Below, one piece after another: positions 7,633 to 16,382 of a stretch of DNA of 64,000 nucleotides; position 1 is the stretch's first letter; the number at the start of each line of letters is the position of its first letter. The stretch covers positions 1 through 64,000 of the forward strand of contig JAFUBZ010000019.1 of NCBI GenBank assembly GCA_017459945.1, written 5' to 3'. This DNA is from Eubacterium sp. Its GTDB lineage: Bacteria; Bacillota; Clostridia; Lachnospirales; Lachnospiraceae. The notes below the pieces were generated by a model. That model did not search any database and was not told the DNA's origin. It saw only the letters and a program-made list of their open reading frames with translations. The translations under genes were made by a program, and so were the position numbers.

Positions 7633-8955
7633 ATGAAGCAAAGGCAGGAGCTTGAAAAGATGGGGAACCGCATCCTGGCAGCATCCCGGACAGATCTGTT
7701 CTTATCCATGCGTTTTCTGGGACCGGCACTGGATGCCTTAGACTGTGTGATGGATGTCTCGACCAGGACACTGGGGACGGACGGAGTGTCGCTTCGGTAT
7801 CATCCGGATTACGTATTTCGCACTTGGATGGCACATCCCTATCGGGTCAACCGGGCATATGTTCATATGCTCTTACACTGCCTGTTCCGCCATATGTATC
7901 ATGTAAAAGAATATGAGGATATCGGACTGTGGAATCTTTGCTGTGACATCGCGGCAGAATCCGTGTTGGATTCGATGGATTCCGAGGCGGTACGCGTCTG
8001 CCCTTCAGACCTTCGGGAAAGCTGGTATGAAACGCTTAACAGGGAGGTTTCGGTACTGACTGCAGAAAAGCTGTATGCGTGGTTTTACGGGCAAAAACGG
8101 GATGCGTATCTGGAAGAACAGCTGCGCAGAGAGTTTGCGGTTGATGATCACAGCTTCTGGGAACGGCTCGAAGATGAAAAGGAAAAACCGCCCGAGAACC
8201 AGGATCTGCCTCAGCAAAGTCCGGAAGATGACTGGAACGATCAGGCAAAGCGTCTGAAGGAGGATCTGGAATCCCGGGGATCGGAGGCGGCGGATGAGTA
8301 TGGGACGCTGTCGCGCATCCTGCGGGCGGTTTACAGAAAGCGGACGGACTACCGGAAATGGCTGGAGCGCTTTTCTGTCCTGCGGGAAGAGACAAAGATC
8401 GATCCCGATTCTTTTGATTACCATTTTTATTATTACGGACTCTCTTTGTATGGTAATATGCCGTTGATCGAGGAAAATGAGTTTTGCGAGAGCAGGAAGG
8501 TAGAGACGCTGGTTTTGGCGATTGATACATCTGCGTCCTGTCAGCCTGCGCTGGTGCAGGAGTTTGTGAACGAAACAGTTTCCATCCTAAAATCACAGGA
8601 GAGTTTTTTCAGGACAGTAGACATTCACATCGTGGAATGCGATAATCAGGTGCAGCGGTGCATGCATTTAAAAAGGCTCGATGACATTGACGCCTGGAAA
8701 GAGAGCTTTACGGTTTCCGGCGGATTCGGGACAGATTTCCGGCCTGTTTTCCAATGGGTACGGGACATGCAGAATCAGGGAGCGCTGCAGTCGTTGAAGG
8801 GGTTACTCTATTTTACGGACGGATACGGTATTTACCCCAAAGAAGCGACACCATATGAAACAGCATTTGTCTTTTGGAAGGAAGCAGACGAAGAGGAAGT
8901 CAAAGTCCCGGACTGGGCCCAGCGCCTTTTTATCAATTCAGAGCCGGATGTATAG
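7633..8955 (+). CDS. VWA-like protein with putative metallopeptidase domain (DUF2201 type)
   Basis: 440 residues. The N-terminal half matches the putative metallopeptidase region found with MoxR ATPases, with an HxxxH (H78, H82) inside AYVHMLLHCLFRHMYH. A charged Pro/Gln/Asp linker spans about 175-225. The C-terminal VWA-like domain carries a DxSxS metal site at 298-302 (AIDTSASC). By analogy with other VWA-MoxR pairs, the next gene's ATPase probably remodels or loads this protein. Spacing to both neighbours is 15-25 nt, consistent with co-translation. Peptidase activity is not proven by the visible motif. Confidence 0.8.
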   Translation: MKQRQELEKMGNRILAASRTDLFLSMRFLGPALDALDCVMDVSTRTLGTDGVSLRYHPDYVFRTWMAHPYRVNRAYVHMLLHCLFRHMYHVKEYEDIGLWNLCCDIAAESVLDSMDSEAVRVCPSDLRESWYETLNREVSVLTAEKLYAWFYGQKRDAYLEEQLRREFAVDDHSFWERLEDEKEKPPENQDLPQQSPEDDWNDQAKRLKEDLESRGSEAADEYGTLSRILRAVYRKRTDYRKWLERFSVLREETKIDPDSFDYHFYYYGLSLYGNMPLIEENEFCESRKVETLVLAIDTSASCQPALVQEFVNETVSILKSQESFFRTVDIHIVECDNQVQRCMHLKRLDDIDAWKESFTVSGGFGTDFRPVFQWVRDMQNQGALQSLKGLLYFTDGYGIYPKEATPYETAFVFWKEADEEEVKVPDWAQRLFINSEPDV

Positions 8956-8970
8956 TGCAGGAGAAGCAGG

Positions 8971-10506
8971 ATGAACATCAAAGAAGCCAGACAGGAAATC
9001 ATCAATACGGTAAAAGCGTATTTGCAAAAAGATGAGACAGGAGCTTACGTGATCCCGACGGAAAAGCAACGGCCGATCCTTCTGATGGGACCGCCCGGTA
9101 TCGGGAAAACGGCGATCCTTGAGCAGGCAGCAAATATCTGCGGGATCAACCTGATCGCCTATACGATCACGCATCATACCAGACAGAGCGCGATCGGTCT
9201 GCCGTTTATCGCAACGCGTACGTATGGCGAAAAAGAGGTTTCCGTAACAGAATATACGATGAGCGAGATCATTGCTTCGATCTATGACCGGATCGAGCAG
9301 ACAGGCATCAAAGAGGGCATCCTGTTTCTGGATGAGATCAACTGTGTTTCGGAGACGCTTGCGCCGACGATGCTTCAGTTTTTGCAGTATAAGACCTTTG
9401 GCGCGCATCATCTGCCGGAAGGGTTCCTGATCGTAACGGCAGGCAATCCGCCGGAGTACAATAAATCCGTGCGCGACTTTGATATTGTTACACTTGACCG
9501 TGTGAAACGGATCGATATCAAAGAAGACTATCCTGCATGGAAAGAGTATGCGTACCGTGCCGGTGTGCATGGTGCGATCATGGCATATCTGGAGATCCGC
9601 AAAGAGCATTTTTACTCGATCCGTGTGGACCTTTCAGGGAAACATTTTGTGACGGCCAGAGGTTGGGAGGATCTCTCGCGGATCCTGACCGTTTATGAGG
9701 AACTGGCACTTCCTGTGACACAGGGGCTGATCGTCCAGTATCTTCAGGATGAAGAGATCGCGGCAAGCTTTTGTGTTTATTATGATCTCTATCAGAAATA
9801 CCATGAGATCTATCATGTGGAGGAGATCATGGAGGGGACGGCATCTGTGGATGCAGATGTGATGCGGCAGGCACCGTTTGATGAAAAACTCAGTCTGATC
9901 GGGCTTTTGACAGACCGGCTGAATCAGGAGTTCCGTCTGTATGACAGAGAGCGAAATGTACAGGAAGAGATTTTTGGAGCGTTACGTCAGATCAAAGCGA
10001 CGGTTTCCGAATCTGACGAAGCAGGAACAAAGGGAGAGACTTTGCTGATCCGCAAGCTCCTGTCATCTGAGATTTCGAAGCGAAGAGCCATGTATGAGCG
10101 GCAGAAAGAGGCGCATCTTTTGGACCGTAACGAAGAAGACGTACAAAGACGTGTGCTGGCAGCCTTAGAGGAACTTGCGCATGCTGTGGCCATGCGGGAA
10201 GCCGATGGGGAATCTGCAGATATGCGCTTTGTTGGAGAATGGTTTGGGGAAAGAGAAGATCACAGAGAGCAGAATATTCAAAAAAGCGGGGCGCATCTGA
10301 CCAACGCATTTGCGTTTCTTGCAACGGTCTACGGAGAGTCGCAGGAGATGGCGTTGTTCCTGTCCGAACTGGCTGCCGGATATTACAGCCTGAAGTTTGT
10401 CAGTGAGTGCGGCAATGACGCGTATGACAAGTACCAAAAGCTTCTGCTTACAAAAGACAGACGCAAAGAGATCACTCGGGAACTGCAGTCGTTCCTTCAG
10501 ATCTAA
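8971..10506 (+). CDS. MoxR-type AAA+ ATPase
   Basis: 511 residues. Walker A is GPPGIGKT at 40-47 and Walker B ILFLDEIN at about 117-124, followed by a sensor-1 type TAGNPPEYN. The ATPase core occupies the first 270 residues. The C-terminal half is helical and charged, and longer than in minimal MoxR proteins. It is the last gene of the compact LRR-VWA-AAA set; a separate promoter follows for the next gene. MoxR proteins act as chaperone-like ATPases on VWA partners, so the adjacent VWA protein is the likely client. The process served is unknown. Confidence 0.85.
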   Translation: MNIKEARQEIINTVKAYLQKDETGAYVIPTEKQRPILLMGPPGIGKTAILEQAANICGINLIAYTITHHTRQSAIGLPFIATRTYGEKEVSVTEYTMSEIIASIYDRIEQTGIKEGILFLDEINCVSETLAPTMLQFLQYKTFGAHHLPEGFLIVTAGNPPEYNKSVRDFDIVTLDRVKRIDIKEDYPAWKEYAYRAGVHGAIMAYLEIRKEHFYSIRVDLSGKHFVTARGWEDLSRILTVYEELALPVTQGLIVQYLQDEEIAASFCVYYDLYQKYHEIYHVEEIMEGTASVDADVMRQAPFDEKLSLIGLLTDRLNQEFRLYDRERNVQEEIFGALRQIKATVSESDEAGTKGETLLIRKLLSSEISKRRAMYERQKEAHLLDRNEEDVQRRVLAALEELAHAVAMREADGESADMRFVGEWFGEREDHREQNIQKSGAHLTNAFAFLATVYGESQEMALFLSELAAGYYSLKFVSECGNDAYDKYQKLLLTKDRRKEITRELQSFLQI

Positions 10507-10537
10507 GCAAAACAGAATTCTTTTTTCGATACACTTG

Positions 10538-10546
10538 TGATATGAT
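10538..10546 (+). promoter_or_regulatory. Extended -10 promoter before the AMP-ligase-like gene
   Basis: TGA followed by TATGAT at 10541-10546 forms an extended -10 element; the -35 region (TTCTTT at 10518) is weak. This suggests the AMP-ligase/aldo-keto reductase unit is transcribed separately from the MoxR operon. Confidence 0.45.
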
Positions 10547-10575
10547 AGATGCGAAAATGACCGAAGGGGAACGGT

Positions 10576-13305
10576 ATGTTTTTTGACAAAGAAGACAAAT
10601 ATGCGCAGCGGACGATGTTCGTCACAGAGTCACATAAGCGCTATACCTATCAGGATATTTACAAACTGCAGGATCAGATGACAGATCAGCTGATGCCGCG
10701 CAGTCTTGTTTTGATTCTTTGTAAAAACTGTGTGCCGGCAATTGCGATGCATCTGGGCCTGCTGCGGAAAAACATGGTACCGATCCTGATGGATGAGCAT
10801 GTGACAGCAGGGTTTTTAAAGGAGTTCATGTCAGCTTACCGGATCAATGCAGTGTTTTTGCCGGAGAATCGGAGAACAGAGATCAGAGGCGGCGAGATGC
10901 TCTGGAACGGTGAGGGGTACAGACTGATCGGCATCCGGAAAGCCGGCCCTGTGATGGCGCCGGAGCTGGCGATGCTTGTACCGGTTTCAGACCGCACGGG
11001 AAGCCTGATGATGGTCCGCTATTCCAAAGAGAATCTTCAGGCGGGGACGGAAAGCGCTGCAGCAGTACAAAAGATCGTGGGCGGCGACCGGCTGATCACA
11101 AATCTTCCGTTTCATTTTTCATTTCCGCTGACCATACTCCACAGTTATATTCTGCGCGGTGCGCAGATCCTTGTTACAGAACGCAGCGTGACGGAGCGCG
11201 GGTTCTGGCAGTTTTTTCATGATGAAGAAGCCACGGCGCTTTGCGCATTCCCGCATACCTGTCAGATGCTGTGGCGGATGCACATAGACAAAATGCATAT
11301 CCCGGGACTTCGGACGCTGGCAATCTCCGACGGTGCACTTCCGGCGGCACTGCAAAAAGATCTGGCAGACTGGGCTGCGATCCGCGGGGTACGTCTATTG
11401 ATCTTTTACGGAAAGACAGAAAGCGCCGGATTCATGGCACACCTTGGCAGCAGGGACAGTTTAAAAGTCCTGAATTCGATCGGCAAACCGGATGCGTTTG
11501 GCAGAATGGAGCGGGTTGATAAAAGCGGCCGCCCGCTTACAAACGGGAGTCAGGTGGGAGAAATCGTCTTTTATGGAGAGAATGTTTCTCTCGGATATGC
11601 AGGAAGTACAGACGATCTGCGCCGGGGAGATGAACACAAAGGCGCTTTGAAGACAGGCGATCTTGCAGTCTGTTCAGAGCAGGGATATTATTCGATCCGC
11701 GGGAGATCGGAACGCTTCCTGAAGGTGACAGGGATCCGGATCGATCTGGATGAGCTGGAACGGCTGTTAAAAGACCGGTGGAAGAGAAACTTTGCCTGCG
11801 TCGGGACCGATGATCTGTTAGAGATCTTTGAAGAAGCGCGCCCGGTCAATGAACTGCCGGTCAATGAGGGTGATGCAGGGGATGATCTTGTCTTTTTAGA
11901 GGTGGAAGAGATTAAAAAAGGCAGACGGGGACGCCGTGCAAAAAGAGGAGCGGGTCCGATCAGAGAAATCCCTTCGGCACAGTTGGAAGATAAAGCAGAA
12001 GAGACAAAAGAAGACGGAATGCAGACGGATTGGAAGACGACAAATCCGACCATATGGGCCTGGACAGCCAAGCGTCTCGGGATCCCGAAGCATATGATCC
12101 GCTATACGATCTGTAAAGAGATACCAAAAGAGGTTCAGGATGCAGATAATGCAAGCAAGGGGGGGCACATGATTTACAAAACTTTTCAGGACATGAAACT
12201 TTCAGCATTGGGTATGGGCGCCATGCGGCTTCCGGTCATCGACGGAGATGACAGCAAGATCGATAAAGAGCAGACACAGGTAATGGTTGATTATGCCATG
12301 GAAAACGGTATCAATTATTATGATACCGCATGGGGTTATCATGACGGAAACTCCGAGCTGGTGATGGGAGAGGCTTTAAAGAAATATCCGCGTGAGAGCT
12401 TCTATCTGGCGACCAAATTCCCGGGGTATGATCTTTCCAATATGCCAAAGGTCAAAGAGATTTTTGCGAAGCAGTTGGAAAAATGCCAGGTGGAGTATTT
12501 TGATTTTTATCTGGTGCATAATGTTTGCGAACTGAACATTGATGCATATCTGGATGATGCACAGTTTGGCGTGGTTTCCTATCTCAGAGAGATGAAAAAG
12601 GAAGGTAAGATCCGTCATCTCGGTTTTTCCGCGCATGGAAGCGTTGAAGTGATGAAGCGGTTCCTGGATGCATACGGAGAGTATATGGAGTTCTGCCAGA
12701 TCCAGTTAAACTACCTTGATTATTCCTTCCAGGATGCGAAGGGTAAGATCGAACTGCTCAAAGAGTGGAATCTGCCAATCTGGGTTATGGAACCGCTGCG
12801 CGGCGGACGGCTTGCTAAATTAAACGATGAGGAGACAAAGCTTTTGGCGTCTCTGCGTCCGGAAGAAAAGGTGCCGGCATGGGCATTCCGTTTCCTGCAG
12901 AGCATTCCGGAAGTGACGATGATCTTATCCGGTATGTCCGATTTTGATCAGATGAAGGAAAACATTGATACCTTTGCGACGGATGCACCGCTTTCAGACA
13001 ACGAGTGGAATGAAGTGCTCGCGATGGCAGACCGGATGCTCCAGACAAAGACATTGCCGTGTACAGCGTGCCATTACTGCACCAGCCATTGTCCGCAGGA
13101 ACTGGATATCCCGTGGCTGATCGAATTATACAATGAGCATGGTTTTACAGGTGGCGGATTCCTGGCACCGATGGCGCTCGCATCTGTACCGAAAGATAAG
13201 AGACCGTCTGCATGCATCGGCTGCAGAAGCTGTGAGGCAGTCTGCCCGCAGCAGATCAAGATTTCCGAAGCAATGGCAGATTTCACAGAGAAATTAAAGA
13301 GTTAA
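10576..13305 (+). CDS. AMP-ligase-like ORF in frame with 4Fe-4S aldo/keto reductase
   Basis: One 909-residue frame. Residues 1-530 resemble acyl-adenylating (ANL) enzymes: FYGKTES near 275-280, and GDLAVCSEQGYYSIRGRSE followed by a Lys/Gly hinge. The usual Thr/Ser/Gly-rich phosphate loop is degenerate (SDRTGSLMMVRYS), and a basic KKGRRGRRAKRG linker replaces the typical C-terminal lid. Residues 532-909 form a complete aldo/keto reductase with two C-terminal ferredoxin-like clusters (CTACHYCTSHCP and CIGCRSCEAVCP). An ATG at 12169 after a G7 run would start the reductase alone. Losing one G would end the ligase in a TGA overlapping that ATG, a classic coupled arrangement. The real products may therefore be two proteins. 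Substrates unknown. Confidence 0.75.
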   Translation: MFFDKEDKYAQRTMFVTESHKRYTYQDIYKLQDQMTDQLMPRSLVLILCKNCVPAIAMHLGLLRKNMVPILMDEHVTAGFLKEFMSAYRINAVFLPENRRTEIRGGEMLWNGEGYRLIGIRKAGPVMAPELAMLVPVSDRTGSLMMVRYSKENLQAGTESAAAVQKIVGGDRLITNLPFHFSFPLTILHSYILRGAQILVTERSVTERGFWQFFHDEEATALCAFPHTCQMLWRMHIDKMHIPGLRTLAISDGALPAALQKDLADWAAIRGVRLLIFYGKTESAGFMAHLGSRDSLKVLNSIGKPDAFGRMERVDKSGRPLTNGSQVGEIVFYGENVSLGYAGSTDDLRRGDEHKGALKTGDLAVCSEQGYYSIRGRSERFLKVTGIRIDLDELERLLKDRWKRNFACVGTDDLLEIFEEARPVNELPVNEGDAGDDLVFLEVEEIKKGRRGRRAKRGAGPIREIPSAQLEDKAEETKEDGMQTDWKTTNPTIWAWTAKRLGIPKHMIRYTICKEIPKEVQDADNASKGGHMIYKTFQDMKLSALGMGAMRLPVIDGDDSKIDKEQTQVMVDYAMENGINYYDTAWGYHDGNSELVMGEALKKYPRESFYLATKFPGYDLSNMPKVKEIFAKQLEKCQVEYFDFYLVHNVCELNIDAYLDDAQFGVVSYLREMKKEGKIRHLGFSAHGSVEVMKRFLDAYGEYMEFCQIQLNYLDYSFQDAKGKIELLKEWNLPIWVMEPLRGGRLAKLNDEETKLLASLRPEEKVPAWAFRFLQSIPEVTMILSGMSDFDQMKENIDTFATDAPLSDNEWNEVLAMADRMLQTKTLPCTACHYCTSHCPQELDIPWLIELYNEHGFTGGGFLAPMALASVPKDKRPSACIGCRSCEAVCPQQIKISEAMADFTEKLKS
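12157..12171 (+). other. G7 tract joining two coding regions; alternative reductase start
   Basis: Seven consecutive G at 12159-12165 lie 3 nt before an in-frame ATG (12169). With seven G the two coding parts are fused. With six, the upstream frame reads into ACA TGA and stops on the overlapping start codon. The run also acts as a Shine-Dalgarno-like purine stretch. Confidence 0.7.
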
Positions 13306-13361
13306 AGCGGCAATACAGATCCTTTCGGAGATGTCTTTCATGGCTTTTGGGAGAGACAAGT

Positions 13362-14042
13362 ATGAGATTACTATTGGTAGAGGATGAGAAATCTTTGGCC
13401 TGTGCACTGGAAACGATCCTTTCTGACAAGGGATGTCTGGTGGACACGGTTTATGATGGAAAAGAAGCATTGAAGGCCGCCCGGGAAGGCGGTTATGATG
13501 CGATCGTATTAGATCTCATGCTTCCGAAAGAGGATGGGTTTTCCGTGCTGAAAAAGATCAGAAAAAGGGGGGATTTTACCCCGATTCTGATATTAAGTGC
13601 CAAATCCGAAGTGGAAGACAGGATACATGGGCTGGATTATGGTGCGGATGATTATCTGACCAAGCCGTTTGATCCGCAGGAGCTCTGGGCCAGGATCCGC
13701 GCGATGACAAGAAGACAGGCAAGGCTGCCGGATTCGATCCTGTCTGCGGGGAATACGGTTCTGAATCGTTCCACCCACGAGCTTTCGTCAAAACACGGGA
13801 ATTATATTCTTTCCAACAAAGAATACCGCATGATGGAACTGCTGATGATACATCAGGCGAGGATGGTTACGTTAGAGCGGTTTCGCGAAGTGGTCTGGGC
13901 AGGAGAAGACAAGGTGGATTCAAGTGTGATCTGGACTTATATCTCTTATTTGCGCAAGAAACTGAAGGCGTTGGATTCAAATTTAACGATCGTAGCGATC
14001 CGTAATACAGGGTATTCGCTGGAGGTCGGAGATGACGCGTAA
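13362..14042 (+). CDS. OmpR-family response regulator
   Basis: DNA-binding response regulator of 226 residues. The receiver domain has the acidic pair in LLLVEDE, the phospho-acceptor D51 in IVLDLMLP, and the conserved Lys in YLTKPFDP. The C-terminal winged helix (about 130-226) contains SNKEYRMMELLM and a typical TYISYLRKKL recognition segment. GGGAG is 8 nt before ATG 13362; the frame opens a little earlier at 13347, but that start lacks a ribosome site. It overlaps the sensor kinase by 11 nt, so the pair is translationally coupled. Target genes cannot be deduced. Confidence 0.92.
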   Translation: MRLLLVEDEKSLACALETILSDKGCLVDTVYDGKEALKAAREGGYDAIVLDLMLPKEDGFSVLKKIRKRGDFTPILILSAKSEVEDRIHGLDYGADDYLTKPFDPQELWARIRAMTRRQARLPDSILSAGNTVLNRSTHELSSKHGNYILSNKEYRMMELLMIHQARMVTLERFREVVWAGEDKVDSSVIWTYISYLRKKLKALDSNLTIVAIRNTGYSLEVGDDA

Positions 14043-15228
14043 GGTTCAAAGAAGGTTTATGCTGACATCGCTGACAGCGATCAGTATCATATTGTTGATG
14101 CTGGTAGTTTGCATCGGGATTTTTGATTATCATAAAATGCTGGGACGTCTGGATCAGCATCTGCATTCTGTTGAGGCACAATATCTGGCTTTTGGCAAGG
14201 CGGAATTTCCTCGGGAAGCGCTCATCAGTTCTTCGGGGCTGCCGCTTTTCTGGGTGGCGGAATTTGACAAGGCAGGGGAATGTGTGTATCTGTCAGAATT
14301 TCCGGAACAAAGCAATCGGAATATGGTGGAACAGATCACAGAGGCAGTTTCTGCGCAGAGTAAGGACATCGGTTTCTGCGAAGAGTGCCGGTTTCAGAAA
14401 AAGAACACGGCAGTCGGCAGTCGTATCATATTTGTTGAGGCATCCAGAAGCCTGACACAGTTTCACGATTCCGTCAGAAACCTGATCATGCTTGCACTGA
14501 TCGCATGGGGCGTGTCGTGGCTGATCATGTTTCGGATGGCGCGGTGGATGGTGCGCCCGTATGAAGAGGCATATGAGTCGCAGAAACGGTTTGTTTCCAA
14601 TATCAGTCATGACTTAAAGACGCCGCTGACTGTGATCCGTGCAGATGCAGATGTGCTGAAAGGAATCTATCCCGAAGACCGGTGGGTCAATGATATTCAC
14701 ATGCAGTCCGGGAAGATGTCGGAATTGATCGAGGAAATGCTGCTTCTTTCGAGGCTGCAGGAAAAAGAAAATCAGATGACATGGGTGGATTTTCCGATTT
14801 CCGATATCGTAGAAGAAGAGGCACAGCTGTTTGTACAAATGGCTGAGATCAAAAAGAAGAAATATTCTTATGAAGTGCAGCCAATGCTGACCTATCACGG
14901 GGAACCGAAAGCGATCCGCAATGTGACGGGGATCCTGTTGGATAATGCGATCAGGTATTCCGATGATAACGGCATCGTCCGGCTGAAACTGTTTATGAAG
15001 GGAAACAGGATCATACTGACGGTATACAACACCGTTACGTATATTTCGCGCAAAGAGCTGCCGAGGCTGACAGAGCGGTTTTACCGTTCCGATACGGCGC
15101 GTAATACAGAGACCAATTCGCACGGGATCGGCCTTCCGGCAGTAGAGGAAATCGTACGTGCACATCACGGGGAGCTGATATTGTCGACAGAGGATGAGCA
15201 GTCATTCCTCGTAACCATCAAGCTGTAA
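14032..15228 (+). CDS. Membrane sensor histidine kinase
   Basis: 398 residues, partner of the preceding regulator. Two membrane segments (about 14-33 and 147-168) bracket a roughly 110-residue extracellular sensor. HisKA follows, with phospho-acceptor H193 in SNISHDLKTPLTV, then a HATPase domain (LLDNAIRYSDDNG, and SHGIGLPAVEEIV as the G-box). The sensor domain contains a CEECRF motif that could bind metal or sense redox state, but this is speculative. It ends 72 nt before cysD, with no obvious terminator between. Confidence 0.9.
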   Translation: MTRKVQRRFMLTSLTAISIILLMLVVCIGIFDYHKMLGRLDQHLHSVEAQYLAFGKAEFPREALISSSGLPLFWVAEFDKAGECVYLSEFPEQSNRNMVEQITEAVSAQSKDIGFCEECRFQKKNTAVGSRIIFVEASRSLTQFHDSVRNLIMLALIAWGVSWLIMFRMARWMVRPYEEAYESQKRFVSNISHDLKTPLTVIRADADVLKGIYPEDRWVNDIHMQSGKMSELIEEMLLLSRLQEKENQMTWVDFPISDIVEEEAQLFVQMAEIKKKKYSYEVQPMLTYHGEPKAIRNVTGILLDNAIRYSDDNGIVRLKLFMKGNRIILTVYNTVTYISRKELPRLTERFYRSDTARNTETNSHGIGLPAVEEIVRAHHGELILSTEDEQSFLVTIKL

Positions 15229-15300
15229 AGTATATATTTTTGCACAAATAATACTTTCGTGATAAACTTGAAAAAAATATTTTCTGGAGTATGAAACCAC

Positions 15301-16203
15301 ATGAAATCATTATCTCATTTAGACAAGCTTGAAGCAGAAGCGATCTATATCATCAGAGAGGTTGCGGCAGAATGTGAAAAGCCGGTGATGCTGTATTCGA
15401 TCGGAAAAGACTCTTCGGTCATGCTTCATCTGGCGATGAAAGCATTCTATCCTGAGAAGCCGCCATTTCCGTTCCTGCATGTCAATACGACATGGAAGTT
15501 CCGTGAAATGATCGAATTCAGAGACCGGCGCGCAAAAGAACTCGGCATCGAGATGCTTGAGTATATCAATGAAGAAGGCCTCGCGCAGGGAATCAATCCG
15601 TTTGATCATGGCGCAGCCTATACAGATATTATGAAGACACAGGCGTTAAAGCAGGCTTTGACGAAATATGGCTTTACCGCAGCATTTGGCGGCGGCAGAA
15701 GAGATGAAGAAAAAAGCCGTGCCAAAGAACGCATTTTCTCTTTCCGGAATGCAGAACAGGCCTGGGATCCGAAAAACCAGCGCCCGGAAATGTGGAAGCT
15801 GTTTAACACGGAAATCAACCAGGGTGAATCCATCCGTGTGTTCCCGATTTCAAACTGGACGGAAGCAGATATCTGGCAGTACATTCGACGGGAGAATATA
15901 CCGATCGTCCCGTTGTATCTGGCAGCAATGCGCCCTGTTGTGGAACGTGACGGCAATCTGATTCTTGTAGACGATGACCGTATGCGTCTGTATCCGGGAG
16001 AAAAACCGCAGATGAAAATGGTACGGTTCCGTACACTCGGATGTTATCCGTTATCCGGTGGCGTGGAATCGAATGCGACGGATATCGATTCTGTGATCAA
16101 AGAGACCCTGTCCGCCGTAGAATCAGAGCGGACCAGCAGGGTCATCGATAAAGACGGCGGTTCCGCCAGCATGGAAAAGAGGAAACGGGAAGGATACTTT
16201 TAG
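15301..16203 (+). CDS. cysD: Sulfate adenylyltransferase subunit 2
   Basis: Catalytic subunit of ATP sulfurylase, which with CysN makes adenosine 5'-phosphosulfate from sulfate and ATP. The PP-loop SIGKDSS sits at 33-39, and the family-typical [19 protein letters not shown] and [12 protein letters not shown] follow. Length (300 residues) is normal. The next gene is the matching CysNC, but the two are split by a 179-nt gap filled with a folded element that begins in the cysD stop codon. No PAPS or sulfite reductase gene is in view, so APS/PAPS could feed sulfotransfer or assimilation elsewhere. Confidence 0.95.
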   Translation: MKSLSHLDKLEAEAIYIIREVAAECEKPVMLYSIGKDSSVMLHLAMKAFYPEKPPFPFLHVNTTWKFREMIEFRDRRAKELGIEMLEYINEEGLAQGINPFDHGAAYTDIMKTQALKQALTKYGFTAAFGGGRRDEEKSRAKERIFSFRNAEQAWDPKNQRPEMWKLFNTEINQGESIRVFPISNWTEADIWQYIRRENIPIVPLYLAAMRPVVERDGNLILVDDDRMRLYPGEKPQMKMVRFRTLGCYPLSGGVESNATDIDSVIKETLSAVESERTSRVIDKDGGSASMEKRKREGYF

Positions 16204-16361
16204 CGTAAGCAATGAGCCAAATAAAAGGCTTTTCCTGCTAGCAGGAATAAGCATGTATTTGGCGAATGCCGGAAACGAGCAACGTAGGACAAGGTGTCCG
16301 GAGTTGCGAGTTTTCGAGGAGCATGGGAGTGCGGTACGCACGGAATGCTCCGGGCTTACGC
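16203..16361 (+). other. Folded four-way-junction element between cysD and cysN
   Basis: A 159-nt stretch with nested perfect stems. A closing helix GCGTAAGC (16203-16210) / GCTTACGC (16354-16361) encloses three arms. Arm 1 is GCCAAATA (16216-16223) / TATTTGGC (16256-16263), capped by a hairpin around CCTGCTAGCAGG. Arm 2 is GCAAC (16279-16283) / GTTGC (16303-16307), with an inner GGAC/GTCC. Arm 3 is GGAGCAT (16318-16324) / ATGCTCC (16345-16351), with an inner GTGCG/CGCAC. Purine-rich GGGA/GGA internal loops suggest sheared GA pairs. The closing helix overlaps the cysD TAG. It could be a regulatory RNA, a structured mRNA spacer or a repeat element. I do not recognise it as a named RNA family. 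Confidence 0.75.
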
Positions 16362-16382
16362 AAAAATAAATGGAGATAGAAA

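Noticed and set aside
7031..7834. 267-residue antisense frame across the LRR/VWA junction
   Set aside because: Spans two real genes and shows no family features.
16204..16382. T-box or SAM riboswitch in the cysD-cysN gap
   Set aside because: No T-box antiterminator motif, no terminator alternative, and the stem order does not match SAM classes I know.
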